Shown piece by piece: positions 42,548 to 53,542 of a stretch of 64,000 nt of DNA. Origin of the DNA: Lithodes maja. Its lineage: Eukaryota; Arthropoda; Malacostraca; Decapoda; Lithodidae. How positions within the stretch are numbered: the first letter of the stretch is position 1; each line of letters begins with the position of its first letter. The notes under the pieces were generated by a model. That model did not search any database. It was given only the letters and a program-made list of their open reading frames with translations, and was not told where the DNA came from. A program made the translations under genes and the position numbers. Where the stretch lies: the NCBI GenBank assembly GCA_037953745.1, contig JBAKBP010007466.1, positions 35,711 through 99,710 on the forward strand, in the 5' to 3' direction.

Positions 42548-45500
42548 CCTGTTTTCACCGTAGGGACATGCCACCCGTATGCCCAGAGTGTTAAGGGTCA
42601 ATATTAAAGTTCCAAAGAGACAACCGCGACATTGCCCAGTTAGCCTCACGCAGGGCTCTCCTCAACTTAACCTCCCGCATTCAGTTATATTGTAAAAGGC
42701 CTGTTCTAAAGTGCCGATTCAGGTTCTTTCCCGAGTACAAGTAAATAGAATAATAGCTCTATCCTTTTATCACAGATCTATAACTATCCTCTACCCTGTA
42801 AAAACAACCTCTCAACTCGACCCAGAAGGACGGGCTGCGCGAGGCTTGTACAACAACCTTTGCCCCCTTAAAAAGGTTGTTCTCCCCTGACCTTGAACTC
42901 TCAAACAAACTCCATTAATAACCCCCCTGAGTTGCAGTCATAAATAAAAACCAGACTCCATGATCAACCCTAACTAAGGGTGTATATCATGACAACTTAA
43001 ACTTATGTCATAGCACAAATAACGTAAAGAACTCAATGTCGCAGTATTTAAGGTGCAGCACCCCCACCCCCCTAGCACAGGGTACCCCACCAACCCCCAG
43101 CTGCGCATCCTTCCCCGCGTAGCTACATCATGACCCAGACGGTCACCAACCATTCTTGCCAGACACCAGGTGAGCCTCCAACATACTACGAACTAAAAGT
43201 TCTAGTTACCTATCAAAATGCTATCCTACCCCATCCTTAACCAAGCCCAAAATCCCCTTTAACCCATCCTAGATTCCTAATTGCATTTCAGATAGACCAG
43301 AGAGGGATACTTCTGTGAAATGATGAATAATGCCTTCCAGCATGGGCCAGTACGGTGCCCTGTAAAGTAGTGCCCCCCTTGACCAAATCCTAGTCTCTAC
43401 AACTCTAATAGTAACTTGTACTAGAGTAAAGATGTCCAGAATGACCAATCATATTACGAACTACATACTGAAGAGATAAAGACCCCTTACACTACCCCAC
43501 TAAGTTAAAAAGAATAAATTAACTGCTTCCTACCCCTGACATCCAGTAGTTCTAGAATGTTCTTTCCCCCTGATAATTCGGCCTCCCGTAGTCTGAAAAT
43601 CTATGAGTAGGTAAATTAACCTATTGTGAATATTTTATTATACCCGGACTCCCGAAAGGTAATATCATATCTACAAATAACTAATTTACCAATTATTGAT
43701 TCTCTTATAAACGCATTGTAGTGTGTCCTCTTCTACTTGGGTTTACAAGCAATCATAGAGTGTATTAGTAGCTCCATTTGAATAACCTATCGGATCCTGG
43801 ACTCCCAGATTCCATAAGTTATCCATCCGAGCACGTTTTCGGTTGTAGTTTAGTGGTTGTTGAAGCAGGAAAAACCCACCTTCCAACAGTGACTAAATTA
43901 GAATAGTGGACACTAATACCTCAACCTCATACTTTATCTAGGACAGAAAGATCTTGTTATGTTAGAAGGGATTATGCGAGAAACTCTTAATTGAGGACTC
44001 TGCAAGAATAACTCCTTGGTAACAATTGTCTGTGGCCTCCCAGATATAATTGTTAACTAAAAGGTTTCAAAACTGCCCGAGTTCCTTGAACCTCTTTCAA
44101 AGGCCAGAGATAGAAAAGAAAGTTGCTTTTCCCGACTGTCTGACGTTCGTCCGATACCTTGTTAATCCGCCCTGTGCCTGAGATATGGTATTTAAGGCCC
44201 CCATCCAAGAGTAACATATCGGAACTTCATCACCGGTTAAGCAAGTAACCCATCTGTAACCTTCTCTACACTACCGGACAACTTAGACAGCCCCAGATCA
44301 GCTGTTAACCCCCGACATCACCAACTCAAGATAACCAGGAAACCCCATCACAGCGCAAATTCTCAAAAGTATCAGTGCTACGATACTAATAATTCTACCA
44401 GACAGTGTACTTTATTATGTCTCCTCGATCTCTAATGTTATAGAGAAAGTGATTACTATGCTAGCGTGTGTTAAAGTATATCAGTGAAATTAAGACTAGG
44501 CGAGGACTCCCGTAATTATTCTTGCAACCAGGTTTAATCTCGCCAAAGAAATAAGTCTTAATTATTGGGACTACGGCTCGAGTGAAAGCAATTCTAAAAA
44601 TAAGTGATTGTGATTGTTAACCAGAAACCTGAATCGCCCCTCACTGATATTCTGTCTTAAGTGTTATTGAGACAAGTGAGCATACCATACTAGTGAAGCT
44701 AGCTATTGTTATTCCCTCTGTACTTCTAATTTCATCTTTGATTACGAGTCATATTATTAGAGATTACCATAACGAGATACTTAACCTGTGTGATTCGTGT
44801 ACCTTACTTATCGTTGAAATAAAGTGATCAGAAGAATAATACCTGAACGTTGGAAGTGGGAAGTGTGTCTCTATCTAAAACCGCGATAAGTGCTAGAGAT
44901 TATAAAAGTCCAGAGTACGCATTGACTTATCCAATTTACCATTGTTTCTTGTGCATATATAACCATTATTCTGCCTAGTGTTATGGAGAATAAAGCTGCA
45001 TTATAAACCATTCTTTTGATATTATCTATGTCCTCTATTGATTCCATTTGTGTACTGTGCATAAAATCCTATAACCCAGTCTTGTAGAACCCACCAATAC
45101 CAAGTTAATCCTGCATAAAAACAGGGCATAACACTCTGTAACTCATAAAGGGCTTAAGCAAATGAGCCGTCAATTTATACACATATTCCCGAGCCAAGTC
45201 TTCCTATTTGGTAGAAATATTAGCTCGATTACTCGAGTCCTTTGAGTTATGAGAGGTTAGGGTTTATGATTTCTGCCCAACCTACAGCAAATGTAGGGAC
45301 TAGGCCTAGGCTATCGGCTATAGCAAAATACTTGATAGGCCTTACACAAATAATATAATAGCTGACATACTATTCAGATAATAATAAAGTAGGAAATAGC
45401 CAAAAATATGGATAAAAAGGCAAAAGAAGTTGAAATATCAGTAAATAATCAAAAGTTTAATCAATAACAAATATGGGGGGCCGTTGAAAAGGCGATCTCC

Positions 45501-45660
45501 CCGAACAATTGAGGAAAAATCCTTTACAACGGCACCAGACCAGACCACTAGGTCATCTTGTTGTTCCACCCAAAGTATACACTCACCAAGTAAACCTACT
45601 GAAAAAATATTGGAACCTCTGAGTGTACTGTGATGTCACGTGCAAGGCCATTCTCGGCAA
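42548..45660. other. non-coding interval, about 3.1 kb
   Basis: There are no open frames of note and no terminal repeats that I can support. A C-rich patch at 43050-43110 and a few AATAAA sites (for example near 44991) are the only landmarks. It may be decayed transposon or unique intergenic DNA. Confidence 0.5.
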
Positions 45661-45682
45661 GAGCTCTTAAAGGAGCTCCCAA

Positions 45683-45890
45683 TTGATCCCTAGTCTTGGC
45701 CAAGCACCCCTGAAGATGGCTCTGCCGTCGGTGGTACATCATCTGCACACTTACAAATGTCAATGTGAGCTGCCAGATGGCGTGGCGGCAGATACAAACA
45801 TGGCATCAAAACAACACGGTCACACCTGTGTTGTTTGTAGAAATTTCAAGCGAAAGCAAAAGCATTTCATATATCATTTCTTTCCCAAAG
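45683..45890 (+). CDS. possible THAP-like first exon
   Basis: A frame from about 45683 contains MASKQHGHTCVVCRNFKRK, then HFIYHFFPKG, and runs into AAAG followed by GTAAGG at 45891, a good splice donor. C-x2-C near the start with a later FFPK block is how the first half of a THAP zinc finger (DNA-binding, often next to transposases) looks. The second half (Cys-x2-His) would be on the next exon, which I cannot find in the following kilobase. The Met at about 45803 is the better start. It could be part of a host gene, a domesticated or relic transposase, or chance. Confidence 0.35.
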
Positions 45891-45899
45891 GTAAGGTGA

Positions 45900-46742
45900 A
45901 GTGCTTATAAGTCATAATTAGGGTGTATCTACGAGTATATAGTATACTCACATACGAGTAGGCCTATATATAATCATGGCTGACTGAATCAAGATTCCAG
46001 AGACATCATCTTGGTAAACAACTTGCTCATAAATGCTGGCATTTGTGTCATTACAGATGTTTGTTATGGCTCAAGAACCTTGACATCAATCTGAAGACGA
46101 AAACACCTGATCAGCTGAACAAGTCCAGTGTTGTGTGAAGCAGCCATTTTTAAGATGACTAGTATAGCGGGGTTGGTCGTCTGACGTCTGATGCTCCACA
46201 ATTTACAGATGTTTTAAATAATATAAATAAATAGCTTAATCTAATCACGTATTATATGCCATTCGTATGATCGGTTATCTTTAATGTAAGACATACCCTC
46301 AATTTTATGTTCTTAGTTTTTGTGGAGTGTGAGGTTGGAATTACTTGTTTATAGAATATTATTCATGAATACACAGAAAAGCAATAAACGGTATTGGAGA
46401 AATTCCCCTAGCATTGTATTGTGCTGCAGTGGTCGACCTGAATAGCATAAACACATAACATCGAGAGAAAATATATTTATAAACACGTACAACATGAGGC
46501 AAACGATGTGTTCCACACTTTTGGTAATGTTGTTGCTGAAGGTATGTGTATTTATTAGTGTATGACGTGTATGGGTAGAGCTGCAGAAACATATATAGGC
46601 CTATTACTCGAGAGACAGTCACTGGGATGATTGCTGTGGTTGTCTCGCATATTCCTTCGTGAGAGTCTGAGAGATAATTGCATACCGGTATGTCTGTATT
46701 TACTCCTCACCAATTAAGCAGTGCAAGTAATATGAGGACCTG
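45900..46742. other. non-coding flank of Gypsy-2
   Basis: A/T-rich, with nothing recognisable. It ends with the 4-bp target CCTG at 46739-46742. Confidence 0.5.
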
Positions 46743-48567
46743 TGTGACGCACGTCAGCTCCCCAGCGACTGCGAGGGGGCGGTGGTTGGCTCCCTATCCT
46801 CTTCTCCCCTCTCCCCAGGCAGTGAAATGGGCTACAGGTATCAGAGAATGTTGTTCTTTCTTTCATAGTGTTCGTGTTGTTACAGACAGTCCCGTGGTGG
46901 CCTTTACTTTCGTCTGTGACAACGGGAAGTATTTTATATAATTAGTTGAATATGAGATGCATTGTGGAAGGAGAGAGAGAATAGCGAGGGTGTGGTGGTA
47001 GTGTGTGCGTGCGTAGGTATGTGTTGCCTCCCTCGCTCGAGGTGTTTTCCCGCTCGCGCGCTTTTCCGCGCCCTTGATTGGCTGGTGGTTCCTGGCGCCT
47101 TCTGCAGACCTGCGGCCTGGTGACGTAGTCGTCTGTGATTGGCGGCCGCGGTCCTGGGACGGTGGTGCGGGCTACTGTTCTTGTGTCTCCCTCAGAGCTC
47201 CTCTTAGTGCTGTAACGCTAACATCCTTTTGCAATCTATCAGCCCACCTCACCCCCCTATTGCGAACTTTCTCTACCACTGCTTACCTTCTTCTCTCTGT
47301 ATATCTTACTATTAATTAACTGCCCTTCCCCTTGACGTTGATTTCATATATCCGTCACTGTATTATACAGCGAGCTCTCAGAGATATTATATGTACTTAG
47401 TTAGGCATTTTGGATCAGAGGGTTATCCATTTTGGCTTGGGGTGGTTTGACATACTCATCGTGTTGCCCCAACCTTATTTTCTTGGGTGTCTACCAGGTT
47501 AGTCGATGCTAGACTGGGGAGAGGCTATCAGGTTGCAGTTTCCTATGAGCATAGACTTTGTTGAGCCTATGCCACTGTACCGGATACCTGCGGAGGCCTA
47601 GGTCATTTTCTTGTCTGTGTACCTTAGAGCCTAGCACTGTGTTGGCGTGAGGGCGTTGGCCTAGTCCACCCAGCACTGTGCTAGCTCGTTAGCTTTTGAC
47701 TTAGGAGGGTCGCCAGGAGAGAACCAGGTACACGAGACCTGGATCTCTCAAGAGAGCACCCCGTTATTTAATGTAACTAGGCGCACAGACTTGAGAACGA
47801 CACTAGGCTACCGAGCAGGTGGCTCGGCCCAGGTGGCTTAGCCTACGACTCCCCTGCTAGACTTCGTCCACCTGGCAGACCCCCGATTAGGGTTTATAAT
47901 TTCATTGTGTATATGTGTGCAGCATTATTGCTCTTTATGTTTATAGTAAGTCGTGATTGTTGCTGAGAGACCCAACCAGGGCAGGCTAGTGCCTGGTGGG
48001 AGAAAGCACATCTTTTTGTGGTTAGAGTTTAGACTGCCGACTGTTTTATAATTACACCTGTGCCAGATAACACCGTATGTCCCTACACTATATATGTTCC
48101 CACAGTAATAATACACAGTTCAGAATCCGATACGTACTTCTTAGTTGCATCTGACTTTTGCAGAAGATTCCTGCATGATGCTTTAGGACTTTCTTTGTTT
48201 CACTTTCTTTCAGACAGGAGTGACAGTTTACTGATTATTTAACGTAACGTTAATTATCCTTCTTCTAGTTTGCTATTAAATCGTTGCTGCGATTTAATTA
48301 CGCTATCTATCTTTTTCCTTGTATACTTTAATAAAGTAATCGTATGTTGTATGAGTATAGGCTGCTTCAGTGATCATCAGCCTATAGTGTGCACCTTTTA
48401 CCGAGTCATAGGATACCTCGTTGTCCAGGCACGACTCAGGGCGGTATAGGTGTTTTGTTCTCCAGTGGTTCAGGCAGGGGTTGGAACTAGTGTTACCGTT
48501 GTTGCATTTAGCCTTATCTAGTCCAATGAAGAAGAGCCCTGTGTCTTGCAGAACCTGGATCGTAACA
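46743..48567 (+). repeat. Gypsy-2 5' LTR
   Basis: It starts TGTGACGCACG and ends GGATCGTAACA. An AATAAA at 48330-48335 is a likely polyadenylation signal. A primer-binding site candidate, TGGCGACC, follows at 48570-48577. The roughly 80-codon frame at 47074-47319 also occurs in the other LTR and shows no domain. Confidence 0.92.
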
Positions 48568-48789
48568 AATGGCGACCTTGCTTAGGATTTTGTGAACTTA
48601 AGAAATACTGTGGGAGTATAGTGGTAATTTTTTTTTTATGGAGGAATACAGTGGACACACATTTTTTTTTGGCAAGCAGTATAACACATAAAGAGGCTTC
48701 AGATAACTTTAGGTGAATAGGTGCTTGCATAAGAGATTATAGATACTTTTTTTTTTTTTATAAACTTGCACACTTCTCAGTATAACACC

Positions 48790-50436
48790 ATGTCTATCAA
48801 CAGCTCAGTTAATGGGGATAATCAGACAGTACAGCCTACGGCTGTTGAGCAGCAGCAGGAATTTAATGATGGCATCAGAGTTATTAATTGTGAGGCTGAT
48901 GCGAGGAAGTTTGTGGAGATACCAGTAACAGCGAGTCGGTTGGAGGGGATTGATTGCTATGGTCTGCGTTGTTTGGCCATGGTCCTGGGGAGTGTCGGCT
49001 TTGGCAGCATGTCTAAGAGTGACCTGGTGGCTTGTGTGTTGGGTGGTGGCAGTGGTTTGCAGGGTGGAGCGGGGGCTTGGGAGCCTTTATCCAAGCCTCC
49101 CTTCCACTCTACTCCTATCGCGCCCCCTAGGTTACCAGACCTTGGCACGCTTCCGCAATCTGATAGTCTCTGATAGTCGCTGGCAGTGTGGTTTGCCCCT
49201 GGGTGAGCCACTGGGTGGGTCTCCTATAATTGCTCCTCCCCCTCAGGGTTTGACTGCTGATATGTTGTTGCAACTGGAGTTGGCTAAGATCCAGCGTGAA
49301 GTTGAGATGGCTAAGATTCTGGCTGAGGAGAGGGCGGAGATGGCTAAGATTCAGGCCGAAATGGCTAAGGTTCAGGCTGAGGAGAGGACAGCATGCCGTG
49401 AGGCAGAGTTGCAGGTTGAAGCAACTACAGTAGGTACTGTGCTGAGATGGATGTTGAGAAATCTAGGGTGGAGACAACAGGGCGGCATCTCGGTTCTGGG
49501 AATCGTGGGTCTGAGTCTTTATCGCACTTAATTTAATTAGTCCCTACGTTCGATGAGTCTGGTGTGACTGAGTTTTTTGCACGGTTTGAGAAGAAGTGTC
49601 GGGAGCATGAGTGGCTGGAGATTAAGTGGGCAGCCCTTGTGTCATCAAAGCTTGTTGGGAAAGGTCTCAAGGCATATGACTCGCTGTCATTGGAGGACTG
49701 TACTAACTATGTGGTGTTGAAGGAGGCTGTGCTCTGGGCCTATGAGTTGCAACCAGAAACCTACAGGTTGAAATTTCGGGGCATTGTAAAGAGCAAGGAG
49801 AGCTCTTTCCTTGAACATGCCCGGGAACTGACTGACACTATGGGGAACTGGCTCCGGTCTGAGAATGCGACAACAGTTGATCAGGTTAAGCAGTTATTTT
49901 TGTTGGAGCAGTTCTTCCGGTGCACAGGCAGCGACCTGACATTAAACCTGAAGGGAAAATGCCCTAAGACCGTAGAGGAGGCAGCTAAGCTTGCTGACCT
50001 CCGGCTTTCTTTGATTCGTGGGTGCGGGTCTGCTCATCGAAGTGAGACAGGTAACAAAGTCAATGAAGCACAAAATAACACTGTAAAAAGTAAGAGCAAT
50101 GATACCCATTATAACTACAAACACAAAACCGTCCCATTTTCAAAAGGGCAGGGCCCTTCCCCACCACCTCAAGGGGGGAAGTCTAGTGGTGAAGTAAAAT
50201 GTTTTAATTGTCAGGAGGTGGGTCACTTTGCACGTACATGTCCGAGTAATATTCCTGCTAAGCCTGTGTCTTTGGTTCGCAACATGGGGGTGTCTCTGAG
50301 TTCTTCTGCGTCTGCCCGGGGTAGGTCGTCAGTTGCGGGGACACAGCCTGTGAAGAAGGGTTTGGAGGGCTCGACACCTGTCCAAGACACTTTGCAGCCA
50401 TCGAGGGCGCGGGCTTGTGAGCTGGGGGAATACTAA
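48790..50436 (+). pseudogene. Gypsy-2 Gag
   Basis: The start at 48790 (MSINSSVNGD) opens a frame that leaves register near 49130. A coiled-coil of repeated EMAKIQAE-type units (about 49270-49400) is in the next frame. The capsid part (49564 on: FFARFEKKCREHEW, then FLLEQFFRCTG) is back in the first. A zinc knuckle, CFNCQEVGHFARTC, at about 50200-50241 binds RNA. So at least two indels break Gag. The capsid part resembles SCAN-like Gypsy capsids in its pattern of aromatic and Leu residues. Confidence 0.82.
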
Positions 50437-50842
50437 ACATCAGGTCAAATTGTTGCGTGACACTGGGGCATCACAGACACTTCTTAAAAATTTCACAGGC
50501 AAACCTATAAACGTGGCTCGGGTTGTTGTGGTACAGGGGATCAATGCTACCAGGTCATACCCGTTGATTAGGTTGGAGCTGGAGGTGGATGGTGTGTGTC
50601 ATGAACTTGATGTTGGGATCGTAGAGAGCTTGCCAGTTGAGGGCGTCGACCTCCTTCTGGGCAACGACTTTGCGGTGCTCACTTCGGAGGTTCCACCCTT
50701 AGTTGTTGCCGAGAGGGCGGCCGACGTTAATAGGGAGAATCGGGAGTGGGTCGAGAGGTGTCAGCTTAAACAGATGGCCTGTGCAGTCACCCGTTCTCGC
50801 GCATCAGTTCAGTCACAACCATTGTCTCAGTCTTCAGACTAG
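50417..50842 (+). CDS. Gypsy-2 protease
   Basis: An aspartic protease domain shows LLRDTGASQTLL (catalytic Asp, about 50455-50490) and the later DLLLGNDFAVL (flap-distal motif). It would cut the Gag-Pol polyprotein. It lies in another frame than the end of Gag with a short overlap, which could be a frameshift site or an indel. After a stop at 50840-50842, a short linker runs to the LINE at 51184. Confidence 0.85.
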   Translation: MSWGNTKHQVKLLRDTGASQTLLKNFTGKPINVARVVVVQGINATRSYPLIRLELEVDGVCHELDVGIVESLPVEGVDLLLGNDFAVLTSEVPPLVVAERAADVNRENREWVERCQLKQMACAVTRSRASVQSQPLSQSSD

Positions 50843-51183
50843 CGGAGGAACGGTCGGAAGGAGCAAGCTGAAGCTGGGAGTTTTGTGAGTTTTGCTCCAG
50901 TGGCTCTCCTTAGCGGCTTAGTACTTGACCCAGAGGTGAGCTCCGGAGTGGCCCTAGAACCTGTCACCCCTAGTGACATGATTGGGCGTGATGGCACTCC
51001 GCGACTTAGTAGTTCCCAGTTGGAGGAGAGTTGTGGGAACGGGGCTATCAAACACGAGGACGGGGAAACATGTCATGTGAACCTGTTGGAGGAGTTTGTG
51101 AGGCAACCACCTGAGCAGCCTACTGTCCCTGCGTTGGTCTGCAGCGGCCAAGGTGGAGAAGGAGAGGGGGCAGTAGGGCACAG
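50843..51183 (+). other. Gypsy-2 linker before the LINE
   Basis: An open frame of low complexity, with no recognised domain, runs into the LINE tail. It is presumably the protease-RT spacer of the element. Confidence 0.5.
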
Positions 51184-51414
51184 GTACAAAGGAGTACAAA
51201 GGAGTACAAACGAAATCAAGCAACAACAGATCTAGTGACCCTTCTAGGTTGCTTGTCCTCCAAAACACTGAGGATCAAGTGCCCAAACAGTGGTTTAGAG
51301 TGGGTAAGGGAACATTGGAAAGGGAATTACTGCCCTGGAACTAATGTCCGTGGCAGGATTAGGAAGTTAGTAGGGGACAGATGGGTTAGTAACTGAGGGG
51401 GGGATAAAATAAAG

Positions 51415-53124
51415 TTATTCATTTACAAACGCAGTCAGTCGCGGGTTTGATGCGAGATATTTGTCTAAGCGGAGTTTAAATGAATCAACGGTGATGCAGT
51501 TTATAATGTTTCGGGGAAGCCCATTCCACAAGTTGACAACTCGATTGAAGAAGAAATTCTTAGATTCGTGTGAGTTAAAAGATTTACCAATAATTTTGCA
51601 ACCGTTTCCCCGCGTGTAATTAGATTGGTCGATAGTGAAGTACTTACTACAGTCCATATTGTCGATGCCTTTGATGATTTTGAACACTTGAATTAAGTCA
51701 CCTCTTAATCTGCGCTGGGTTAAAGGAAATAGATTTAATTCTCTAAGATGCTCTTCGTATGGTTTGTTCTTTAGGCTAGGTATCATTTTGGTAACTCTAC
51801 GTTGAACTCGTTCTAGCTTGTTTATATCTTTTTGGTAATAAGGGCACCAGGATTGAACGCAGTATTCCAGAAGAGGGCGGACTAAGGAATTGTAAAGGGT
51901 TAGGATAACTTCTTTGGATTTATGCTCAAATGACCTGCCTATAAAGCCAATTATTTTGTTTGCCTTCTTAACAACTTCTGAACATTGTTGACTCGGTTTT
52001 AGGTTACTCGATATTGTTACTCCCAGATCGGTTTCTCTGTTTACATTCTTAAGCTGAGTGCCATTCATCGAATAGTTTGCTTTCTCATTTAGGTATCCGA
52101 TATGTAGTACTTTACATTTATCCGCATTGAAACTCATTTGCCAAATTTGGGCCCAACATGACAATTTATCTAGATTGTGTTGCATATCGTCAACTTGTTC
52201 TTTTGAGAGTACGCTATTTACAATTTTTGTATCGTCAGCAAATTTTGAGATTGTACAGGTGAGACCCTCATCTATGTCGTTGATGTAAATTAGAAAGAGA
52301 ATTGGTCCTAGTACCGATCCCTGGGGTACCCCGCTACTTACATTGGTCCATTTAGATGCCTTACCGTTTATGACTACTCTTTGCTTTCTGTCGCTGAGCC
52401 AATTTTCTATCCATTTCAACACACCGTCTTGTATTCCATGCGCTTTAAGTTTTAGCAGTAAACGTTTGTGGGGAACTTTGTCAAAGGCCTTTTGAAAATC
52501 AAGGTACTGTATATATATAATATCTACAGCTTTACTCTCATCGTAGAGGTTGAGGATATCGTGGAAGAAGTCTAAGAGGTTTGTTAAACAGGAACGTTTT
52601 TTACGAAAGCCGTATTGAGTATCTTTAAGTATGTTATTTTCCTCTAAGTGATTTACGAGTCTGTCTCGTATGACCGTTTCTAGCATTTTACATACAACTG
52701 AGGTTAAGCTAATTGGACGATAGTTACTGGGTAGGTATTTGCTGCCTTTTTTGAATATCGGTGTTATGTTGGCTAGCTTCCACTGATCAGGCATAGTTCC
52801 AGACTGCAAGGATTTATTGAATAGTAATGTCAGTGGTTTGGAGAGCTCATCCTTAACTTCCTTTAGAACTCTAGGCGAGATTGTATCAGGTCCAGGCGTT
52901 TTATTTACCTTGAGTTTATCTAAACAATTCAATACTTCTCTCTCTGTAATGGTGATATTGCTTAGAACATCTGAATTATCAATCTGAATCGGCGATGGTG
53001 TAGGGATATCACTGAGGTCTTCTGTTGTAAAAACTGATGCAAAGAAGGTATTGAGGGCATTACTCATTTGTACTTCGTCTTTGGTGTATTCTCCATTTTC
53101 ATCGACTAACGGTCCAACAGTTGA
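51415..53124 (-). pseudogene. LINE-3 RT, C-terminal part of ORF2
   Basis: An open frame with NKTPGPDTIS, YLDFQKAFDKVPHKRLL, SSGVPQGSVLGP and the catalytic FADDTKI, then the CR1-type C-terminal block (LERVQRRVTKMIPSL, RRLRGDLIQVFK) and the stop at 51415. Three extra residues lie just before YLDFQ. The frame starts at the junction with the inserted LINE. The RT looks catalytically intact but is separated from its endonuclease. Confidence 0.87.
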
Positions 53125-53542
53125 ATAATAATAATAATAATAATATAATAATAATAATAATAATAATACTTTATTTCAGACTCGCACAGTACAGAGGGGA
53201 CCATACTGGGGTCCATATATACCTTACAGTAACATAAATATATATAAATATATATAAGCTACTGTACATAGGCTACATAAAATAAAAAGAAATTAAATAA
53301 TACCCAGCTTGCTATCATGTAGTTCACAGCACTGCCTCAACCAAAAACAGTGGCCATCAAACTACTGTGTTACCAAAACCACTGTCCTAATTATGTACAG
53401 TACCATGCCTCACATCATTTAGCTTCCGGTACAGTATGTTGCTACAGTACAGTATAGGAATATCGGTACTGTACTGCACTATGAGGATCAGTACCGGTAT
53501 GCTAATTCTGTAGAGTAGCAGACCTGAAATCATTACTTAAGG

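Noticed and set aside
42590..45133. Possible solo LTR (TG...CA) in the same interval
   Set aside because: The flanking five bases are inverse to each other, not a direct repeat. No partner LTR exists.
42594..45138. A 10-bp inverted repeat (CAGAGTGTTA) bounding 2.5 kb, possible transposon ends
   Set aside because: There is no matching target duplication, the identity stops after ten bases, and nothing inside supports an element. Likely chance.
47074..47319. An 81-codon frame found identically at 62250-62495
   Set aside because: Both copies lie inside the Gypsy-2 LTRs. The identity follows from LTR duplication, and there is no domain.
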